Position numbers and translations under genes: made by a program
Shown: in pieces, positions 9,013-17,652 of the stretch
Layout of the letters: every line of letters starts with the position of its first letter
Numbering within the stretch: position 1 is the stretch's first letter
Notes under the pieces: generated by a model
The model's database searches: none
Seen by the model: only the letters and a program-made list of their open reading frames with translations
What the model was told of the DNA's origin: nothing
Assembly: GCA_016789785.1 (NCBI GenBank)
Contig: JAEUQE010000004.1
Span: 35,301 to 99,300, forward strand
Direction: 5' to 3'
DNA: 64,000 nt
DNA from: Bryobacterales bacterium
Lineage (GTDB): Bacteria > Acidobacteriota > Terriglobia > Bryobacterales > Bryobacteraceae

Positions 9013-9101
9013 ACTGGTCTCCGTACGACCAGAATAGGCCCGTTGGGTGGGCATTCCGATCCTGCATAGAGGTGAGATCCGCCGCGTTTGGGCATGATCT
9101 C

Positions 9102-10133
9102 TCAGTGCGCGCTGAGACGCCATCCGAGAAACACAAGGTAAGCCAACAGAAGGAAGATCCCTTCGCCACGAGTGATGGTTTGACCGCTGCGAATCGCGAC
9201 CGGCAGCAAAACAACGGAGAGCAGCGCCATGAACAGGAGATCCGCGTGGCCGCCGCTTGGAATGGCGACGGGGCGGATGAAGGACACGACACCACCAATC
9301 GCAAGGATGTTGAAGAGGTTCGAGCCGACCACGTTGCCCAACGCGATGGCGGCATTTCCCCGGCGCGCGGCAACAATGCAAGTCGCGAGTTCCGGCAGCG
9401 TGGTTCCGAAGGAGATGATCGTGAGTCCGATCAGATTCTCACTGAGTCCGATGACACGGGCAAGACCGACGGCGCCATCGACGGTCCAAGTCGCACCAAC
9501 GGAAACACCAGCGAGGCCAAGGATGGTGAAGATGCCATGGCGAACCAGGGAGCGATGAGGTTGCTCACTCTGCTGTTCACGCTGCTCCTGTTCAACCTGC
9601 TCTATGAATCCATGTTCCGGAGTGCCCGTCAACGCACGTTTTGCGGCCGAATAGATGGCCGTGTAGTAAACGAAGATGGCGAACAGGAGCAGCAGAATCA
9701 AACCGTCGGCGCGGCTGAAAGCGTCGGTAGCGGAAGCGGCCAACCGCTGATCGTTTCCGAGAATCAGCAAGGCGCAAACGGCAACCCATACCATCGGAAT
9801 CTCACGGGTAATCAGCGAGGGTTCCACCTTGAGAGGCGACACGATGGCCGTGATGGCGAGCACGATCCCGATGTTGACGGTGCAGGAGCCCACGATGTTG
9901 CCGAAGGCCAGTGCAGTCTCGCCACGATAGGCCGAGAGCGAGTTGATCACGAGTTCCGGAGTGGATGTGCCAAAGGCGACCAGCGTCATGCCGATGATGA
10001 GCGGCGGGACGCCGAGGGCTTCGGCCAGTGCCGCGATGCCGTCTACGAAGTACTTGGCTCCTGCCAACAACAGCGCCAGGCCGGCGGCAAGCAGACCGGA
10101 CGCAAGCAGAGGTGTCTGCAAGATCGAATCCAT
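9102..10133 (-). CDS. Calcium/sodium (CaCA-type) antiporter
   Basis: Inner-membrane cation/Ca2+ exchanger-family protein of about ten membrane spans and 343 residues. The two inverted alpha-repeats typical of YrbG-like exchangers are clear: GTSTPELVIN...GNIVGSCTVNIG in the first half and SFGTTLPEL...GNVVGSNLFNI in the second. An internal cytoplasmic loop is rich in Glu/Gln (VEQEQREQQSEQ). The ATG at 10133 with AAGGA six bases before it is preferred; an upstream extension would run into the response-regulator gene. It lies 23 bases downstream of that gene, so it may be co-transcribed with the two-component system. Confidence 0.88.
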   Translation of the reverse strand: MDSILQTPLLASGLLAAGLALLLAGAKYFVDGIAALAEALGVPPLIIGMTLVAFGTSTPELVINSLSAYRGETALAFGNIVGSCTVNIGIVLAITAIVSPLKVEPSLITREIPMVWVAVCALLILGNDQRLAASATDAFSRADGLILLLLFAIFVYYTAIYSAAKRALTGTPEHGFIEQVEQEQREQQSEQPHRSLVRHGIFTILGLAGVSVGATWTVDGAVGLARVIGLSENLIGLTIISFGTTLPELATCIVAARRGNAAIALGNVVGSNLFNILAIGGVVSFIRPVAIPSGGHADLLFMALLSVVLLPVAIRSGQTITRGEGIFLLLAYLVFLGWRLSAH

Positions 10134-10156
10134 GCGTTGTCCTTGAGTGAGATGGG

Positions 10157-10804
10157 TTAAGAAATGATTTTCTTGCGCACCGCGTAGAGTACGATGTCCG
10201 CCGAACTGTGGAGATCGAGCTTTTGCATCAGGTGCATGCGGTGGGTGGCGACGGTATTCACGCTGCAATCGAGAGTGGTGGCGACTTCCTTGTTCGACTT
10301 TCCTTCCGCCAGCAGTTGCAGCACCTGCTTCTCACGTTCGGTGAGCAGATCGTAGGAGTCCTGCAGTCCCTTTTGGCGAAGCTGGCGGACATAGTCATCC
10401 ATCAGAGTGGCTTGGATGGTGGGGCTGAAATAGGATTTGCCTTGTGCAACGGCGCGAACGGCACGATCGAGGTCGGCCTCGGCGCTCTCCTTGAGGAGGT
10501 AGCCCCGGGCTCCGGCGGAAAGGGCACGAAGGAGGTACTCCTCGTCGGAATGCATGCTGAGCATGATGATGCCGGTCTTCGGATACGCCTTGAGAATCTG
10601 CGCCGCGGCATCGATACCGTTGAGGCCCGGCATGGCGATGTCCATGATCACCACGTCGGGACGATGTTCGCCGACGAGTTGAACGGCGGCGAGCCCGTCG
10701 GCGGCTTCGCCAATGACTTCGAGGTCCGGGAACTGTTCCAATTGGAGGCGCAGTCCGCGGCGCATCACACCGTGATCGTCAGCAATGAGAACTCGTGTGG
10801 TCAT
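10157..10804 (-). CDS. NarL/FixJ-type response regulator
   Basis: DNA-binding response regulator of 215 residues. The receiver domain has acidic residues ADD near the N-terminus, phospho-acceptor Asp55 in VVIMD, and the conserved Lys in YLLKES. The C-terminal LuxR-type helix-turn-helix begins at LTEREKQVLQLLAEGKSNKEVA. Its start overlaps the stop of the kinase gene by ATGA (10801-10804), marking them as a cognate pair. Targets are unknown. Candidate sites are the 11-base direct repeats just upstream of the kinase gene (12170-12219) and the downstream antiporter. Confidence 0.93.
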   Translation of the reverse strand: MTTRVLIADDHGVMRRGLRLQLEQFPDLEVIGEAADGLAAVQLVGEHRPDVVIMDIAMPGLNGIDAAAQILKAYPKTGIIMLSMHSDEEYLLRALSAGARGYLLKESAEADLDRAVRAVAQGKSYFSPTIQATLMDDYVRQLRQKGLQDSYDLLTEREKQVLQLLAEGKSNKEVATTLDCSVNTVATHRMHLMQKLDLHSSADIVLYAVRKKIIS

Positions 10805-12162
10805 GATCTAACCATTTCCTTGATGGGTAGTTCCAATTCGAGAAGGGTTCCGGAGCCTGGTTTTGACGTGATTTTCACGGCGCCGCCGAGATCCCGCACA
10901 CGCTGCTGAATCCCGGCCAAGCCGAGGCCGGACCTGGAAGGTTGCGCGGGATTGAAGCCGATGCCATCGTCCTGCACGGTGACGCTGACCATGTCCTCGC
11001 GGCTGTACATGGACACGAGGATATGTTTGGCGCGGGAGTGGCGGGAGCAGTTGTTCAGAGCTTCCTGAACGATGCGGTAGACGCATGTCCGATGGGGCTC
11101 AGGGACGGCGGCGATATCGCCATCCATGCGGACGTCGACCGGCACGCCTGTTCTGCGAGAGCATTCGCGGGCATGGGAACGGAGTGCGGGCCCGAGGCCG
11201 AGGTCATCCAGCATGGCGGGGCGAAGTCCGGCAGCGAGATCCTTGATGGCGCGAACGACATCGGTATTCAGGCGTTTCACTTCCGCCAGCTTTTCCTGAA
11301 AGCGTTCGGGGGAGTCGTGTTGTGCGCGCTCGAGCCAACCGAGTTCCATGCCCATGGCGGATGCCATCTGGCCGACGGCATCGTGCAGTTCGAGCGAGAT
11401 TCGTTTGCGCTCCTCCTCCTGAGCCTGCACGACCCGCATGGCAAGCCTGCGCTGTTCGCGCTCCGCTTCTTCGGCACGCTCGCGCTCCTGAATGATCTTG
11501 CGCTCAAGGCGGATGACGCGCCATGCCGCGAGGGCGGCCACCACCGCGCCGAGCCCGAGGCAGGTCCACAGCAGCCGCAGGATGAACAGCCGCAGGCTCT
11601 GCTGGCTGCGTTCGCGCGCCTCACGCTCCACTGCGAGGTTATGGGCATTGAGTGTTCGCAGTTCGTTGGCCAGCGTGACGATGGATTGGCGCTTCGGGAT
11701 CAGGTGTTGACGGATGAACCAGTAGCTGCGGGCGAGCTTTTCCTCAGGTGACCAGTTGAGCATTGGATCGAGAGAATCGGCATACTCCTGAGTCTCCTGC
11801 TGGAGCCGCTGGACTTTGTCGGGCTGCGCGGTCTGCAGGCGGCCGAGACGGCGCAGATGGCGCTCGATGAACTGCTGCTCGGTGGCGAGCTGAGCCTTGT
11901 ATTCCGGAGCGGCGGCGGGCGACGGGTCGAGTACGTAGTCCCTGACCAGGATGCCCGCGAAGTGAAGATCGGCTGGGAGGTCACGAATGGCTTCGTCGAC
12001 TTCTTCGTAAGCCAGTTGGGCGGCGATCATTTGTTGATGCATCTCATCGGTCCTGCGCATGGTGCCGAAGCCGAGCACGCCGATCAGAAGCAGCAGGCAT
12101 CCGAAACCGATGAGGAGAGCCGCGGTGATTCTCGATCTCATAGGCGGTATGTCCAATTCCAT
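10801..12162 (-). CDS. NarX/DesK-type sensor histidine kinase
   Basis: Membrane histidine kinase of 453 residues. One transmembrane helix lies at about 12-33 and a second at about 191-214. Between them is a helical periplasmic region of about 155 residues resembling CHASE3-type sensors. A coiled segment follows, then a HisKA_3 dimerisation domain with phospho-acceptor His260 (SLELHDAVGQ), then an HATPase domain with DDGIGF and GLGLAGI motifs. It is co-translated with the NarL-type regulator downstream. The divergent neighbour is the HAD phosphatase of the solute island, which makes an osmotic or envelope-stress input possible but unproven. An alternative start lies seven codons in (12141). 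Confidence 0.92.
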   Translation of the reverse strand: MELDIPPMRSRITAALLIGFGCLLLLIGVLGFGTMRRTDEMHQQMIAAQLAYEEVDEAIRDLPADLHFAGILVRDYVLDPSPAAAPEYKAQLATEQQFIERHLRRLGRLQTAQPDKVQRLQQETQEYADSLDPMLNWSPEEKLARSYWFIRQHLIPKRQSIVTLANELRTLNAHNLAVEREARERSQQSLRLFILRLLWTCLGLGAVVAALAAWRVIRLERKIIQERERAEEAEREQRRLAMRVVQAQEEERKRISLELHDAVGQMASAMGMELGWLERAQHDSPERFQEKLAEVKRLNTDVVRAIKDLAAGLRPAMLDDLGLGPALRSHARECSRRTGVPVDVRMDGDIAAVPEPHRTCVYRIVQEALNNCSRHSRAKHILVSMYSREDMVSVTVQDDGIGFNPAQPSRSGLGLAGIQQRVRDLGGAVKITSKPGSGTLLELELPIKEMVRS

Positions 12163-12169
12163 GCTGACA

Positions 12170-12219
12170 CAGTGTGGAAGCTTGTCATGTGTGTAGCGGA
12201 TAGTTTTGCAGTGTGGAAG
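12170..12219. promoter_or_regulatory. Paired 11-bp direct repeat between divergent genes
   Basis: CAGTGTGGAAG occurs exactly at 12170-12180 and again at 12209-12219, 39 bases apart start to start. The repeats lie in the 77-base divergent region between the histidine kinase (start 12162) and the phosphatase gene (start 12240). Spacing, symmetry of placement and perfect identity suggest regulator binding sites that could control both genes. Confidence 0.45.
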
Positions 12220-12239
12220 TGCGTATGGTGGGAGTTGAG

Positions 12240-13046
12240 ATGATTGTGATCTTCAGCGACCTGGATGGAAGTCTGCTTGATGCGGAGAGCTACTCCTGGG
12301 AAGCGGCGCAACCGGCGCTTGACCGTATCGGTCAACTTGGTCTGCCGCTGATCCTGGTATCGAGCAAGACGCGAGCGGAGATTGAGAACCTGCGAGTCCG
12401 GTTGAAGCATACCCATCCCTTTGTGGTGGAGAACGGTGGTGCGGCATTCCTGCCGGGCGGCTACTTCGGCAATGCGCCGGAAGGCGCCGTGAAGCGCGAC
12501 GGCTACGAGATTCTCGAATGGGGCACCGGCCACGCGGATCTGGTGACGGCGCTGAAGGGAGCGTCGGAGGTGTCGGGCTGCCCGGTCACCAGCTTTCACG
12601 AGATGACTGTGGAGGAGGTCGGCACGGCAACGGGTCTGCCTCCGGATCAGGCGGTTCTGGCAAAGCAGCGCGAGTATGACGAGCCGTTTCTTGTGCCGGA
12701 GAAGCGTCGAGTGCCGGCGCTGCTGGAGGCGATCGGGCGCGCCGGATTCCGCTGGACGCATGGGGGACGTTTCTACCATATCTGTGGAAATAACGATAAA
12801 GCCACGGCAGTGACAAAGCTCACGGATTTGTATCTTCGAAAGCACGGCACGGTGCGGACGATCGGGCTTGGTGACAGCTTGAATGATCTTCCGCTGCTCG
12901 AAGCGGTGGAAAAGCCTGTGCTGATCCGGTCGGGGCGAGCGCCCTCCCTACGATTCCGCACGATCGGTGCCCGGTACACACGTAGTACCGGGCCGGCAGG
13001 ATGGAACGAAGCCGTGCTGGAGTTGCTCTCAGAGATGGCTCCATAG
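12240..13046 (+). CDS. HAD phosphatase, mannosyl/glucosyl-3-phosphoglycerate phosphatase type
   Basis: MPGP-family HAD hydrolase (268 residues). Members remove the phosphate from mannosyl- or glucosyl-3-phosphoglycerate, the last step in making these charged compatible solutes. Motif I is FSDLDG (nucleophile Asp7, acid Asp9), motif II SSKT, and motif IV GLGDSLND (Asp212, Asp216). The cap region carries FVVENGGAAF. The start at 12240 is chosen because GGAG precedes it by five bases; GTG at 12213 is possible. Its 3' end overlaps the convergent membrane-protein gene by 18 bases. With GpgS and a second glycosyltransferase opposite, it is probably GpgP, or MggB of the mannosylglucosylglycerate pathway. 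Confidence 0.82.
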   Translation: MIVIFSDLDGSLLDAESYSWEAAQPALDRIGQLGLPLILVSSKTRAEIENLRVRLKHTHPFVVENGGAAFLPGGYFGNAPEGAVKRDGYEILEWGTGHADLVTALKGASEVSGCPVTSFHEMTVEEVGTATGLPPDQAVLAKQREYDEPFLVPEKRRVPALLEAIGRAGFRWTHGGRFYHICGNNDKATAVTKLTDLYLRKHGTVRTIGLGDSLNDLPLLEAVEKPVLIRSGRAPSLRFRTIGARYTRSTGPAGWNEAVLELLSEMAP

Positions 13047-13733
13047 CGACTCTGCGCGTTCCTCTTTGGCACGGTCCTGCTTCTCCACGAGGAAGCGGCC
13101 GACGCCCTGGCTCGCGCCGATTCCCACGGCGAGGCTGACCGCCAAGATCAGACCCCCGCAAATCATGATGAACGCCGCGAGAAACACGCTTCGCGCGAAG
13201 TTCAGTTGGTCGGCGGCGACGACGACGGCGACGAACATCAGGAGCACTCTCACCAGTGCGGCGATGCGCCGAGGCCCTGGGATTCCTTCATTCACGGCCC
13301 ACACAAGGGCGCTGCGTCCGAAGTACTGGGCAAGCCACGTGCCCGCGAGGAGAATGGCGCCCGAGAGCACGAGTTTCGGCAGCAGAAACACAAGTCCCTG
13401 GACCATCTGAGTCGTAAGGTCGGTGTTGAAGATACTCAGTGCGGTCAGCGCGCCAGCAAGCAGAAACAACCAGTAAGCCGTTTCGGCGGCGACACGCGCC
13501 GCGCGGAGCCGGCCGGACGGATCGATCATGAACGCGAGCCCGCTCTGGCGGAGAAACTTGTCGACTGCAAGGCCCTTGAAGATACGGATGATCACCCAGC
13601 GCGAGAGTAGTGCAAGGGCGTAGGCCACCACGAAGATGACAAGTCCCGCCAGCAGCGGCGGAAGCAGCGTGGCCACTTGATGCTGGAGGCGCTGAATGAC
13701 GCCTTCAAATACTTGCCGGAACGTTTCGGTCAT
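13029..13733 (-). CDS. MscS-like conserved TM-helix membrane protein
   Basis: Integral membrane protein of 234 residues with about five hydrophobic helices. It resembles the conserved TM-helix family found alone or next to mechanosensitive channels. The C-terminus after the last helix is short and charged (VEKQDRAKEER), so no MscS beta-domain is present. GGAGGT lies eight bases before the start. It overlaps the upstream glycosyltransferase gene by 29 bases, so it is translationally coupled to solute synthesis; release or sensing of the solute under turgor change would be a natural role, but that is inference. Confidence 0.7.
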   Translation of the reverse strand: MTETFRQVFEGVIQRLQHQVATLLPPLLAGLVIFVVAYALALLSRWVIIRIFKGLAVDKFLRQSGLAFMIDPSGRLRAARVAAETAYWLFLLAGALTALSIFNTDLTTQMVQGLVFLLPKLVLSGAILLAGTWLAQYFGRSALVWAVNEGIPGPRRIAALVRVLLMFVAVVVAADQLNFARSVFLAAFIMICGGLILAVSLAVGIGASQGVGRFLVEKQDRAKEERAESLWSHL

Positions 13734-15066
13734 TGCGATCTACCTCCATAGTGTGAGCGCCACCGGATGCCGGGACGCCTGGCCCGTCATTCCAGTTAGC
13801 GAGCAAGGCCGGTTTGGCTTGTTCGAATGCGAGGCACAGCCGCTCGATTCGGGCTTCCACTTCCGGGCCGTCAAATGTCTCCATCTCAAGAACCGCCGAT
13901 GCGACCTTTCCAAGATAGAGGGGCGTGAGCGCGGAGAGGATGTGCCCTCTCTCGACGGGACGGCGTTTATAAGTGCAGGCGAAGTCGAAAAGCACGCTGA
14001 TCCAAAGCTCGTCGGGAAAGCGGAATGGTTCGGCGGGCGGATCAAGGCCGAGCTTTCTAACTTCAGAGTAAGTAGCCGGGCGGAGGGCCATGCGCCAGAT
14101 TTCGGCGAGGTCGTTGCAACCCTGGCGGAACGCATGAATCATGCGGTCGACGCGCACAGCCACTGGCTCCAGGCCGACGTCGAACTGAAATCCGAAGACT
14201 TCCGTGCGCTTGGTGGTGTTGGTTGCCTGCCATACGGTCTCGTATTCCAGCATCAGTGCGAAGACGCTGCCGACCACCTGCTTCAGCATCTCGCTGAGAT
14301 CGGACCCGGGGTCCTTGGGGTCATGCAGTTTCGCGCCGAGAAAGCTCTGGCAGACATGGAAGCCCTCGGCGAGGGCGATGGTGGTCATCCAGATGTCGAT
14401 GCCGAAGCGGGCGACGTCGGTGGCCCAGTCATTGCGTTCGAGATAGCGGCGGAAGAGGCGGTTGGAGAGCCCGAACTCACCGCCGATCGGCTGGCGGACA
14501 ATCTGACCATAGAGACACCGTGTAAGCGGATAGACGATGTTATTCGTGATCGTACCGTCGTACTTATGCCGGTGATAGTAAGGTGTGACCAGGTCGTAGT
14601 GCGCGAACAAGATCGGCCGCACTAAGTGATCGATCCATTCAGGAGCGATCGATCGCAGATCCGCATCCACCACAACGCAGACTTTCGCTTCGAGCCTGGC
14701 CGCGATCTCGAAGATCAGGCGGAAAGCGCTGCCCTTTCCCGGGATCCCATGATAGGGGAACGACAAGCGGTGCGCGGCCACGGCCGGCGTCGCCATGAGG
14801 AGCAGGTGTTGATCGTCAATGCGGGTGGAGAGCACTTCATCGCGGGTACGGTCCGTGGAGCCGCCATCGGAGTTGACAATCACGGCGGTCAACTGCGGGA
14901 AGAACTTCGCAAGCCCCGCATAGACAGCGCGAACAACGTGCCCGATGGTGCGGGCGTTGTTGTAGCTGGGGATGCCGACGACGATGTCGGCCCGCCGGAT
15001 GAACTCCGTCGCTTTGGACGCGTCCTGGGAAAGCGCGTTGGTACCCACTTGCGGAAACTCCGTCAT
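13705..15066 (-). CDS. Family 2-type glycosyltransferase, candidate MggA-like
   Basis: GT-A fold glycosyltransferase of 453 residues. Visible elements are the N-terminal nucleotide-sugar strand VVGIPSYNNART, NSDGGSTD, GKGS (110-113) and the metal-binding DAD at 134-136. A long C-terminal helical part follows. The start at 15066 overlaps the gpgS stop by ATGA; a longer frame upstream lies inside gpgS. In Petrotoga, GpgS, MggA and MggB make mannosylglucosylglycerate. The presence of gpgS, a second transferase and an MPGP-type phosphatase here fits that scheme, or an analogous glucosyl extension. The donor sugar cannot be read from sequence. Confidence 0.75.
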   Translation of the reverse strand: MTEFPQVGTNALSQDASKATEFIRRADIVVGIPSYNNARTIGHVVRAVYAGLAKFFPQLTAVIVNSDGGSTDRTRDEVLSTRIDDQHLLLMATPAVAAHRLSFPYHGIPGKGSAFRLIFEIAARLEAKVCVVVDADLRSIAPEWIDHLVRPILFAHYDLVTPYYHRHKYDGTITNNIVYPLTRCLYGQIVRQPIGGEFGLSNRLFRRYLERNDWATDVARFGIDIWMTTIALAEGFHVCQSFLGAKLHDPKDPGSDLSEMLKQVVGSVFALMLEYETVWQATNTTKRTEVFGFQFDVGLEPVAVRVDRMIHAFRQGCNDLAEIWRMALRPATYSEVRKLGLDPPAEPFRFPDELWISVLFDFACTYKRRPVERGHILSALTPLYLGKVASAVLEMETFDGPEVEARIERLCLAFEQAKPALLANWNDGPGVPASGGAHTMEVDRNDRNVPASI

Positions 15067-16289
15067 GCAACTTGTGCGGTTTGGCGCGTGTCCTTCGAGA
15101 CCGCGTCGAGCAGTAAGTCGAAGAACTCCGGGATCGCCGAAAGAACGCGATTCCAGTTGGGAATCGGTGGAACTCCAAGAGGGTCTTCCAGGAACTCTTC
15201 GGCAGCGCGGCGCAGGCTTCGAGCAAAGGTGTTGACGGCGATCTCTTCGGCGTGACGGTCGAACTTCAATCCGTTGAGCATGGCATCGGCGTAGTGGCGG
15301 GCGATGGTATCCTGCGCCATTCGCACATATCGAACTTCCAGGCTGCGGAAGTGCTCCGTGGTGAACACAGCACCTTCGGAAGCGACTGTGCGGAAGAGCG
15401 ACTTTGCGATGTCGGTCGCCATTTTCGAAAGACCCTTGCCGGGATCGCCGGCGGAGAGGTCCTGATGCTTGTGCTCGTAGTTGTCGAGCAGATCGACCTG
15501 GCAGGTTCGGGCCAGCGCGCAGTTGCGGAACACCTCGGCAAGCACGCCGACCTCGAGTCCCCAATCCGCGGGGATGCGATTCACACGCGCGAGATTCACG
15601 TTCATGGCGAACTCGCCGGCGAGCGCATAGCGGAAGCTATCGAGGAACGTGAGGAACGAGATGCCGGGCGCCATGCCCATCATGGAACGCACGAGCGGCG
15701 TGAAGAAGAGGCGCGTCACGCGGCCATGCATGCGATCGGTGACGCGAGCGTAGTAGCCTTTGCAGAACTCGAAGCCCAGGTTGGGATGTGCGACGGGGAA
15801 GCAGAGGCGCGCGAGCAACTGGCGATCGTAGTTCACGATGTCGCAATCATGCAGCGCGACCACGTCGCAATCGCCGTGGGCAAGCAAGAGCCCGTAGGAG
15901 AGCCAGCAGGACCGTCCCTTGCCGTCGGGACCGGGAGAGAGGCCGCGTTCCTCGAGCAGGCGCAACAGCGCCTGGATGCGCTCGCTCTCAATGTGGATGA
16001 TCGTGACCGGAGTGTAGAAGTTGCTGAACAGTGACTGGACGCGTTGATACTGCTCCTGTGTCGCGCGTCCGAGCGCCAGCACGATTCGCTGCAAGTAGCG
16101 GATCTTCTGAAGCTCCGCGACGATGCGCTGCATAGCGGTGTTTTCAAACTCGGAGATGAGTGCGGGGAGAACCAAACCAACGGGCTTGGCGCGAGTGAAG
16201 CGCTCCAGATCGGATTCGAGGCGCTCTGTGCTGTCCGGCTTCAACCGGTGCAAAGTGGGGACAACGCCAGTCTGATAGAAGTCGGCCAT
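15063..16289 (-). CDS. gpgS: Glucosyl-3-phosphoglycerate synthase
   Basis: Transfers glucose from an NDP-glucose to 3-phosphoglycerate, the first step of glucosylglycerate synthesis. The 408-residue protein resembles the GpgS of Persephonella/Methanococcoides type: GKGR at 123-126, the metal-binding segment LHDCD at 146-150, and the GFEFCKGYYARV...GRVTRLF stretch of the acceptor region. GGAGGT is placed four bases before the ATG at 16289. It is the first gene of a three-gene minus-strand unit (gpgS, second transferase, TM protein). Confidence is high for the glycosyltransferase family and moderate for the exact reaction. Confidence 0.8.
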   Translation of the reverse strand: MADFYQTGVVPTLHRLKPDSTERLESDLERFTRAKPVGLVLPALISEFENTAMQRIVAELQKIRYLQRIVLALGRATQEQYQRVQSLFSNFYTPVTIIHIESERIQALLRLLEERGLSPGPDGKGRSCWLSYGLLLAHGDCDVVALHDCDIVNYDRQLLARLCFPVAHPNLGFEFCKGYYARVTDRMHGRVTRLFFTPLVRSMMGMAPGISFLTFLDSFRYALAGEFAMNVNLARVNRIPADWGLEVGVLAEVFRNCALARTCQVDLLDNYEHKHQDLSAGDPGKGLSKMATDIAKSLFRTVASEGAVFTTEHFRSLEVRYVRMAQDTIARHYADAMLNGLKFDRHAEEIAVNTFARSLRRAAEEFLEDPLGVPPIPNWNRVLSAIPEFFDLLLDAVSKDTRQTAQVA

Positions 16290-16564
16290 GGTTACCTCCG
16301 TTGATCAGGATACGGTTTGGTGGAAGCGCTGAGAATCACCTATGGGCATGAGCCGGCGGTTTTTCTCGGGTCAGGCGGAGGGGGAAGCGGGAGATGGACG
16401 ATGGAATGCCTGGAGCCGTGTCTTCGCCTTTTCGCTGTGCATCGCGCTGCCGCAACGTAACGGGGAGGTAACCCCCGAAGCACAGTCTTTCCTGTAGCTG
16501 CAACGTCGAGACAGGGAGGCGCCACGCCTGGCGTCTCAATTTTCTCTTCGAAAGGAGCAGCCAG

Positions 16565-17317
16565 ATGGTCGACTTGATTGCCTCCGTTGGAATTGCCGGG
16601 GGCCGGCATTGCCGGAATCGTTTGGATGACCAGTCCGTTGTGATGGACATGCTGAACATGGTGCCGGCTGCGGAAGGGGGTACGATGCAGCCAGGAGGTA
16701 TCCGAAGACGGTGGCCACCAGCAATAGCTGGAGTCGCGTCGCCGGACCTGCACGCGGCGATCCGCAATTTTCAGAGCGTGAACCGGCATCGGGGGCTGCT
16801 GGTGGACGGACATTTGGATCCTGGCCAGCGGGGCATTCGCGTGTTGAACGAACTGGCGGCGAAGGAACGTGCGGCTCCGGACCGCGGGACCAGCTTCTCG
16901 CTGTCGGTCCTTCCAGATGCTGGAAGCCCAACCAGCGCGGTAGTGCTGATTTCGCTGCTGAACGAAGCGGCCGTGGGTTACGCCTACTATACCCTTACGC
17001 CGCGAGGGTTCGGCGAAGCGGTTCGGCGGAAGTTGTTCGGCGATGGCGCGATGCGCACCCAGGGTCTCGCATTCGAGACACCGGAAGCGATGACGACCGC
17101 CAGCTTCGATGGTCCCGCACGCCTGTTTGAACTCTTCAACAGCGGTGCGGCAGCGGTGTGCCGCTATTTCTTCACCGCGAACAAAGCCGATGGGTCGCGG
17201 GTTGTGGCTGCGGTCAACATGCCGGTGAATCCTGCGAACAATTTCGATATCGGGGCGATCACGGGTACTATGCAACTGCGCGAGCGAAGCGATCGGCCTT
17301 CCGCGGCGCGAAAGTGA
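16565..17317 (+). CDS. Hypothetical protein with peptidoglycan-binding-like segment
   Basis: 250-residue protein of unknown function. AGGAG lies seven bases before the ATG. Residues of roughly 25-105 (VVMDMLNMVPAAEGG ... AIRNFQSVN ... VDGHLDPG ... LNELA) follow the pattern of peptidoglycan-binding-like domains, in which a helix pair is followed by AI-x-FQ and an LN-x-LA end. The link between the two halves (QPGGIRRRWPP) is odd for that fold. No signal peptide is obvious. It is divergent from gpgS. The reading frame ends abruptly at 17317, and another frame immediately continues with protein-like text, so the 3' end may be frameshifted. Confidence 0.55.
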   Translation: MVDLIASVGIAGGRHCRNRLDDQSVVMDMLNMVPAAEGGTMQPGGIRRRWPPAIAGVASPDLHAAIRNFQSVNRHRGLLVDGHLDPGQRGIRVLNELAAKERAAPDRGTSFSLSVLPDAGSPTSAVVLISLLNEAAVGYAYYTLTPRGFGEAVRRKLFGDGAMRTQGLAFETPEAMTTASFDGPARLFELFNSGAAAVCRYFFTANKADGSRVVAAVNMPVNPANNFDIGAITGTMQLRERSDRPSAARK

Positions 17318-17652
17318 ATGGGCTGATCGAGGGCTACGTACTTTGGCGCTGTGTTCCGGATCAGGGTGCGATCTCCGAGTGCAGTCGAAGCGCCGCAGGC
17401 GAGAGGTTGCGAAGCCGATTGCACGCTCCAGACGCTGCCCGGCACACTGCCGCCAAGGTCCATGCGGTCCATCCTTCGGGCGCACGGTGACGCCGGAGCC
17501 GCGCCGGACAGGGATTTCGTAACGGTGGTGTTGCGCTGGAATCAGCGGGCGTGGGATGCGACGGTGATGGCGGGCTTGCTGGACGGCCGCCGGGCGCGAC
17601 GTCCCGATCGTCGCCACAGCAGCATTTACAAGCGTGGCCGCGACTGAAGATA
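17318..17652 (+). other. Gap with coding-like fragments, no intact gene
   Basis: After the stop of the preceding gene, the +1 frame reads protein-like text (GAKVNGLIEGYVLW...) to about 17490, and the third frame stays open to 17647 (DFVTVVLRWNQRAWDATVMAGLLDG). Neither has a convincing start. The stretch may be a decayed or frameshifted C-terminus of the 16565 gene. No terminator is evident. Confidence 0.3.

Noticed and set aside
16340..17617. 425-codon minus-strand open frame opposite the peptidoglycan-binding-like gene
   Set aside because: Arg/His/Pro-rich, typical of antisense in high-GC DNA; the plus-strand gene has a good ribosome site and domain pattern.
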